Positions 7,633 through 11,010 of a stretch of 11,010 nucleotides of DNA are shown in pieces (position 1 is the stretch's first letter; each line of letters begins with the position of its first letter). The position numbers and the translations under genes are program-made. Source of the stretch: Candidatus Zixiibacteriota bacterium (GTDB taxonomy: Bacteria; Zixibacteria; MSB-5A5; GN15; FEB-12). The notes beneath the pieces are model-generated. The model was not told where the DNA came from. It ran no database searches and saw nothing but the letters and a program-made list of their open reading frames with translations. The stretch lies in the NCBI GenBank assembly GCA_003641415.1, contig QNAG01000084.1, positions 1 to 11,010 of the forward strand, written 5' to 3'.

Positions 7633-9639
7633 ATGTCGCAGACCACAAAAAGAACAACCTTACCTGAATACTCAATAGACCAGTTAAAGGAACGGGCAAA
7701 TTATATGCGCGGTCTAAGCCAGATAGCTCTTTATTCGGCTGGCTCGGGACATTCTGGTGGCACTCTTAGTATTATGGATGTCTGTGCTGCGTTGTACCTG
7801 AAGGTGGCACACCACGATCCAGCTAATCCTTTATGGGACAGTCGTGATCGTATCATTTGGTCGGCCGGTCACAAAGCACCCGCCTTGTATACATCTCTGG
7901 CTGTGTCCGGATATTTCCCTGAGAAGGAGCTGATGAAACTCCGTAAACTGGGATCACCATTTCAGGGACATCCGCACTGGCGCGATCTACCCGGAGTAGA
8001 GATATCATCGGGTTCATTAGGCCAAGGGTTCTCGGTCGGGGTAGGAATTGCGCTGGCAGCTAAACTGGATAACAATGATCACTACATATTCGTAATCAGT
8101 TCCGATGGGGAACAACAGGAGGGTTCGATATGGGAAGCAGCTATGGCAGCCTCTCACCACAAGCTCGACAACCTGGTGTTGATTATTGACAAGAACCGTC
8201 TTCAGATTGACGGTACTACCGATGATGTCATGAACATAGATACTCTCGGTGATAAGTACAAGGCATTCGGCTGGCATGTGTTAGAAGTTGATGGCCATGA
8301 TATAAGTAATATTGTAGATAAGCTCGATTTTGCACGCAATCGAAATGCTACCGATAAGCCTGTCGTCATCATTTGTCACACTATCAAGGGACGAGGTGTT
8401 TCCTTCATGGAAGATCAGGTTGGATGGCATGGAAAGGTTCCAAATCGCGAAGAGTTGGATATCCTGCTTGATGAACTTGGAGTTGCAAACCAGTTTGACG
8501 TTAATGCTTTGCTGGAATATGGTAAAAGCTATGAGCGTGAAGTAGAATCGGATCTCGCCAACGATTTACCGCAGTATTCCCAAGACTACTGGTGGAACAA
8601 ATCTGATTTTACGAAAGTCGATATGGTTCCCACTCGCACCGGCTTTGGCAGAGCGCTAGAGAAGTATGGTGACGATGAGCGCATAGTCTGTATTGGCGCT
8701 GACATTTCAGGTTCGATCAATATCCTCGATTTCTATAAAAATCACCCTGAACGGAAAAAGCGTTTCATATCCGTTGGTATAGCCGAGCAGAATGCCACTA
8801 CCATAGCAGCCGGCTTAGCCAAAGAGGGCAAGCTGCCTGTTTTTGGAACTTATGGTGTTTTCTCATCGGCTCGTAATCTTGATCAACTAAGAATATCAGT
8901 ATGTTACAATAATCTTAATGTGCTTATTGTCGGCGCTCATGGTGGTATTTCTGTAGGACCCGATGGCGCCACTCATCAGGAACTGGAGGCTCTGTTTCAG
9001 ATGACAGGACTTCCAAATATGCATGTGGCAGTACCATGTGACGTAGTTGAAACCGAGAAAATGACAAGGACTTTGCTGTTTGATATCGTCGGACCAAAGT
9101 ACCTTCGCTATGCTCGTGAAGCTACGCCTGTCATTACTGACGAGAATACTCCTTTACGTTTTGGCGAAGCTAATATCCTCCGTTTTCGACGAGAGGAAGA
9201 AAAGTTCAAAGATGCTTTCGATATTATACTGGCGTCAGAATATGATGATGAAGGAGAGGAGCTCACAATTATTTCGTGCGGTCCTGAATTAGCAGAAGCG
9301 TTGAGAGCAGCCTGCATCCTAAAAATGGAAAATGGCATAGAAACGCGTGTGATTAATATGCACACCGTTAAGCCGCTGGACAACAACGCTATAATTCGAG
9401 CTGCCACTGAAACAAAAGCTATGCTCACCGTTGAGGAACACCAAGTGGGAGGGTTGGGTAGGTTAGTCGCCACTACGATACAGTGTGAGCATTCGCTGGA
9501 TAATAAGCCGTTGCCGTTTGCTATGATCGGTATTCAGGATCGCTTTGGCGAATCGGGACAGCCCTGGCAACTTATTAAAAAGTTCGGAGTAGCAGCGGAA
9601 CATATCGCACACAAGGCAAAGGAATTACTCAATCTATAG
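7633..9639 (+). CDS. tkt: Transketolase (fused N- and C-terminal halves)
   Basis: Transketolase moves two-carbon ketol units between sugar phosphates in the non-oxidative pentose phosphate pathway, using thiamine diphosphate (TPP) and Mg2+. This 668-aa chain holds both halves that many bacteria and archaea encode as separate genes. The N-terminal TPP/pyrophosphate half (about 15-285) has GSGHSGG (37-43), SAGHKAPALY (77-86) and the metal/TPP motif SSDGEQQEGSIWEAA (156-170) through DKN (186-188). In that motif a Ser replaces the first Gly of the usual GDG. A linker (about 286-330) leads to the pyrimidine-binding half (331-510) with GIAEQNA (382-388; E385 is the expected catalytic Glu) and GAHGGISVGPDGATHQELE (434-452). 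The C-terminal transketolase domain (about 543-668) follows. Residues about 515-541 form a charged segment beyond the core pattern. The motifs resemble the split-type family more than E. coli TktA. The aminotransferase gene follows 13 bp later. Confidence 0.94.
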   Translation: MSQTTKRTTLPEYSIDQLKERANYMRGLSQIALYSAGSGHSGGTLSIMDVCAALYLKVAHHDPANPLWDSRDRIIWSAGHKAPALYTSLAVSGYFPEKELMKLRKLGSPFQGHPHWRDLPGVEISSGSLGQGFSVGVGIALAAKLDNNDHYIFVISSDGEQQEGSIWEAAMAASHHKLDNLVLIIDKNRLQIDGTTDDVMNIDTLGDKYKAFGWHVLEVDGHDISNIVDKLDFARNRNATDKPVVIICHTIKGRGVSFMEDQVGWHGKVPNREELDILLDELGVANQFDVNALLEYGKSYEREVESDLANDLPQYSQDYWWNKSDFTKVDMVPTRTGFGRALEKYGDDERIVCIGADISGSINILDFYKNHPERKKRFISVGIAEQNATTIAAGLAKEGKLPVFGTYGVFSSARNLDQLRISVCYNNLNVLIVGAHGGISVGPDGATHQELEALFQMTGLPNMHVAVPCDVVETEKMTRTLLFDIVGPKYLRYAREATPVITDENTPLRFGEANILRFRREEEKFKDAFDIILASEYDDEGEELTIISCGPELAEALRAACILKMENGIETRVINMHTVKPLDNNAIIRAATETKAMLTVEEHQVGGLGRLVATTIQCEHSLDNKPLPFAMIGIQDRFGESGQPWQLIKKFGVAAEHIAHKAKELLNL

Positions 9640-9652
9640 ATGAAAGAAGGCA

Positions 9653-10825
9653 ATGATGCAGTTTAGTGACGCCATGGGGCGCATGTCAGGAGAAGGCGCA
9701 TTTGAGGTGCTGGCCAAGTGCAAGCAGATGGAAGCGGAAGGCCGCAAGATAATCCATCTTCAGATTGGTGAGCCGGATTTTGATACCCCAAAGAATATTT
9801 GCGAGGCCGCTATTAAAGCCATCAACAGTGGTAATACTCACTACAGTTCTTCCGGTGGTATCTTCGAAGCCAGAAAGACCGCAGCAGAGTATATGGCTCA
9901 AACTCGCAATATTGATATTGGACCTGAGCATGTTATTATTATGCCCGGCGTCAAACCGTTGATCTTTACAGCGATGATGGCTACTGTCAATCCCGGAGAT
10001 GAGGTTATTGTCCCAAATCCGGGTTACCCAACGTACGAATCGGTCTCGAATTTCATTGGTGCCAAACCGGTACCTATGCACCTTCGGGAGGAGAAGGACT
10101 TTCGGTTTATAACAGATGAGTTGAAGGAACTAGTTAATCACAAGACCAGCTTGCTGGTGATTAACTCGCCGCAGAACCCGACCGGCGGAGTGCTCACCAA
10201 AGAGGATTTACAAACTATCTATGAACTGGCCGAAGAGTACGATTTCTGGATTCTATCCGACGAGATATATTCTAAAATTATCTACGATGCACCTTTCGAG
10301 TCAATAGGATCAATTCCAGGCGCTTTGAAACGTTCGATTCTTATCGATGGCATGTCCAAAACGTACGCTATGACCGGCTGGCGGCTGGGCTTTGCGGTAG
10401 TACCTGAGGATATGGCCGAGCGCTTGATCATGTTTGCTATCAATAATTTCTCGTGTACTAATACTTTTGCACAGGCGGGTATCGTTGAAGGGCTTACCGG
10501 GCCACAGGATGATGTCGACAAAATGATGGCACAGTTCCGTCGTCGCCGCGAAGCAATCGTTAACGGGTTAAACGCTATCGAGGGCGTATCCTGCCTGATG
10601 CCACAAGGCGCTTTCTACGCCTTCCCGAACATTACTGAAACAGGTTTATCATCTCAGATATTAGCAGATAAACTGCTCGATGAATGTGGAGTAGCCTGTT
10701 TGGCTGGTACCTGCTTTGGCGAGTATGGTGAGGGATACCTGCGTTTCTCCTATGCCAACTCAGTTGAGAATATTCAGGAAGCTCTGCGCCTGATGGATGA
10801 ACTTCTGGTGAAGGAACGAGCATAG
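9653..10825 (+). CDS. PLP-dependent aminotransferase, class I/II, aspartate-type
   Basis: This 390-aa fold-type I enzyme should transfer amino groups between an amino acid and a 2-oxoacid. Visible elements are IGEPDFDTP (38-46, N-terminal substrate loop), PGDEVIVPNPGYPTYES (114-130), NSPQNPTGG (171-179, N175), SDEIYS (202-207, with D203 pairing the pyridine nitrogen and Y206), the PLP lysine K236 in DGMSKTYAMTGWRLG (232-246, R244), and YLRFSYA (362-368) with R364, which binds the alpha-carboxylate. K101 in the GVKPLIF segment aligns with the Lys that in the Thermus-type (subgroup Ib) aspartate aminotransferase is reported to contact the distal carboxylate. This hints at an acidic substrate, but the GVKP/GYPTYES variant is a distinct subfamily and the true substrate is open. 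Two adjacent ATGs (9653, 9656) follow AAGAAGG at 9644-9650; either may be used. Co-transcription with tkt is likely. Confidence 0.88.
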   Translation: MMQFSDAMGRMSGEGAFEVLAKCKQMEAEGRKIIHLQIGEPDFDTPKNICEAAIKAINSGNTHYSSSGGIFEARKTAAEYMAQTRNIDIGPEHVIIMPGVKPLIFTAMMATVNPGDEVIVPNPGYPTYESVSNFIGAKPVPMHLREEKDFRFITDELKELVNHKTSLLVINSPQNPTGGVLTKEDLQTIYELAEEYDFWILSDEIYSKIIYDAPFESIGSIPGALKRSILIDGMSKTYAMTGWRLGFAVVPEDMAERLIMFAINNFSCTNTFAQAGIVEGLTGPQDDVDKMMAQFRRRREAIVNGLNAIEGVSCLMPQGAFYAFPNITETGLSSQILADKLLDECGVACLAGTCFGEYGEGYLRFSYANSVENIQEALRLMDELLVKERA

Positions 10826-10889
10826 ATATAGCCATAGACTAAGATTAACAAGAGCCGACATTCTATGTCTCACGGTGGCTTAGATCTCT

Positions 10890-10917
10890 AACAGGCTGTT
10901 GAAAAAGTGCTTTTTCA
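10890..10917. repeat. Small palindrome plus A/T-rich hairpin
   Basis: AACAGGCTGTT (10890-10900) is a perfect palindrome around one base. It runs into TGAAAAAGTGCTTTTTCA (10900-10917), which can form an 8-bp stem on paper, or more realistically 7 bp with a 4-nt loop. It lies 64 bp after the last stop codon. The stem is A/T-rich and lacks a U-tract, so it is a poor intrinsic terminator. Motifs of the CAGGCTGTTGAAAAAG kind recur next to dispersed repeats in environmental Gram-negatives as far as I recall; that memory cannot be tested here. It may be one end of a composite repeat with the 72-bp element downstream. Confidence 0.5.
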
Positions 10918-10937
10918 TGCTCCTTTGCTAACATGAA

Positions 10938-11009
10938 TGTCATCCCCGCGAAAGCGGGGAACCAGTAACTTATTGATCAATATGGATTCCTGCCTTCGCA
11001 GGAATGACA
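10938..11009. repeat. 72-bp REP/MITE-like inverted-repeat element
   Basis: Two imperfect 27-bp arms (10938-10964 and 10983-11009, inverted, 21 of 27 positions equal) flank an 18-bp centre. Both begin with TGTCAT at their outer edges. Each arm holds its own hairpin: 10943-10960 has a 7-bp stem closed by GAAA, and 10986-11005 has an 8-bp stem closed by CTTC (GAAG on the other strand). Two pairs of the inter-arm differences are compensatory within the stems. The TGTCAT(T/C)CC...CGCGAAAGCGGG pattern belongs to a widespread class of short intergenic repeats in Gram-negative genomes, of REP or MITE type. There is no coding capacity. The element ends one base before the window edge, so its full extent and any target duplication are not visible. 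Confidence 0.8.
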
Positions 11010-11010
11010 A

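Noticed and set aside
9108..9473. 121-codon open frame on the - strand inside tkt
   Set aside because: It is antisense to well-conserved transketolase sequence, and its Ser-rich translation is typical of an antisense shadow.
10857..10869. GACAT-TCT-ATGTC hairpin just after the aminotransferase gene
   Set aside because: The 5-bp stem with a 3-nt loop and no T-tract is within chance expectation; a further AGCC/GGCT pairing needs an asymmetric bulge.
10900..10917. GAAAAAGTGCTTTTTC hairpin as the operon terminator
   Set aside because: The stem is almost all A-T and is not followed by a T-run; it looks more like part of a repeat.
10938..11010. CRISPR-like repeat units at the 3' end
   Set aside because: There are only two arms in inverted, not direct, orientation, with no spacer series.

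Overview
The window carries nine complete protein genes, all on the + strand and packed almost end to end, followed by about 185 bp of non-coding repeat DNA at the 3' end. By eye the base composition is in the low-to-mid 40s % G+C and even across the genes, with no sign of transferred DNA inside the coding part. The genes for a LolA-like lipoprotein carrier and a BamD-type lipoprotein show a diderm (Gram-negative) bacterium. The gene order is not the enterobacterial one. Together with the divergent LolA and the dispersed-repeat type at the end, it would fit an environmental FCB-group or deltaproteobacteria-like lineage (Zixibacteria was considered). That placement is inference only.

Region 1 (20-6869) is a tight presumed operon: lolA-like, rimO, membrane-anchored lytic transglycosylase, bamD, nadD, polA. 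Spacing runs from +8 and +3 bp gaps to overlaps of 4, 14 and 4 bp, so translational coupling is likely throughout. It mixes outer-membrane and cell-wall biogenesis (LolA, transglycosylase, BamD) with ribosome modification (RimO), NAD synthesis (NadD) and DNA repair/replication (PolA).

Region 2 (6870-10825) starts after an 80-bp gap that may hold a weak promoter. It contains coaE (last step of CoA synthesis), a fused two-domain transketolase, and a class I/II aminotransferase of the aspartate type 13 bp after it. The 68-bp coaE-tkt gap can encode an 18-residue peptide of doubtful reality.

Region 3 (10826-11010) has no gene. It holds a short A/T-rich hairpin next to a small palindrome and, 20 bp further on, a 72-bp imperfect inverted repeat. 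Each arm of that repeat folds into its own hairpin, and the differences between arms are largely compensatory, which is typical of REP/MITE-like dispersed elements. The repeat is the only clear non-housekeeping signal. I found no undescribed defence, mobile or biosynthetic system here.
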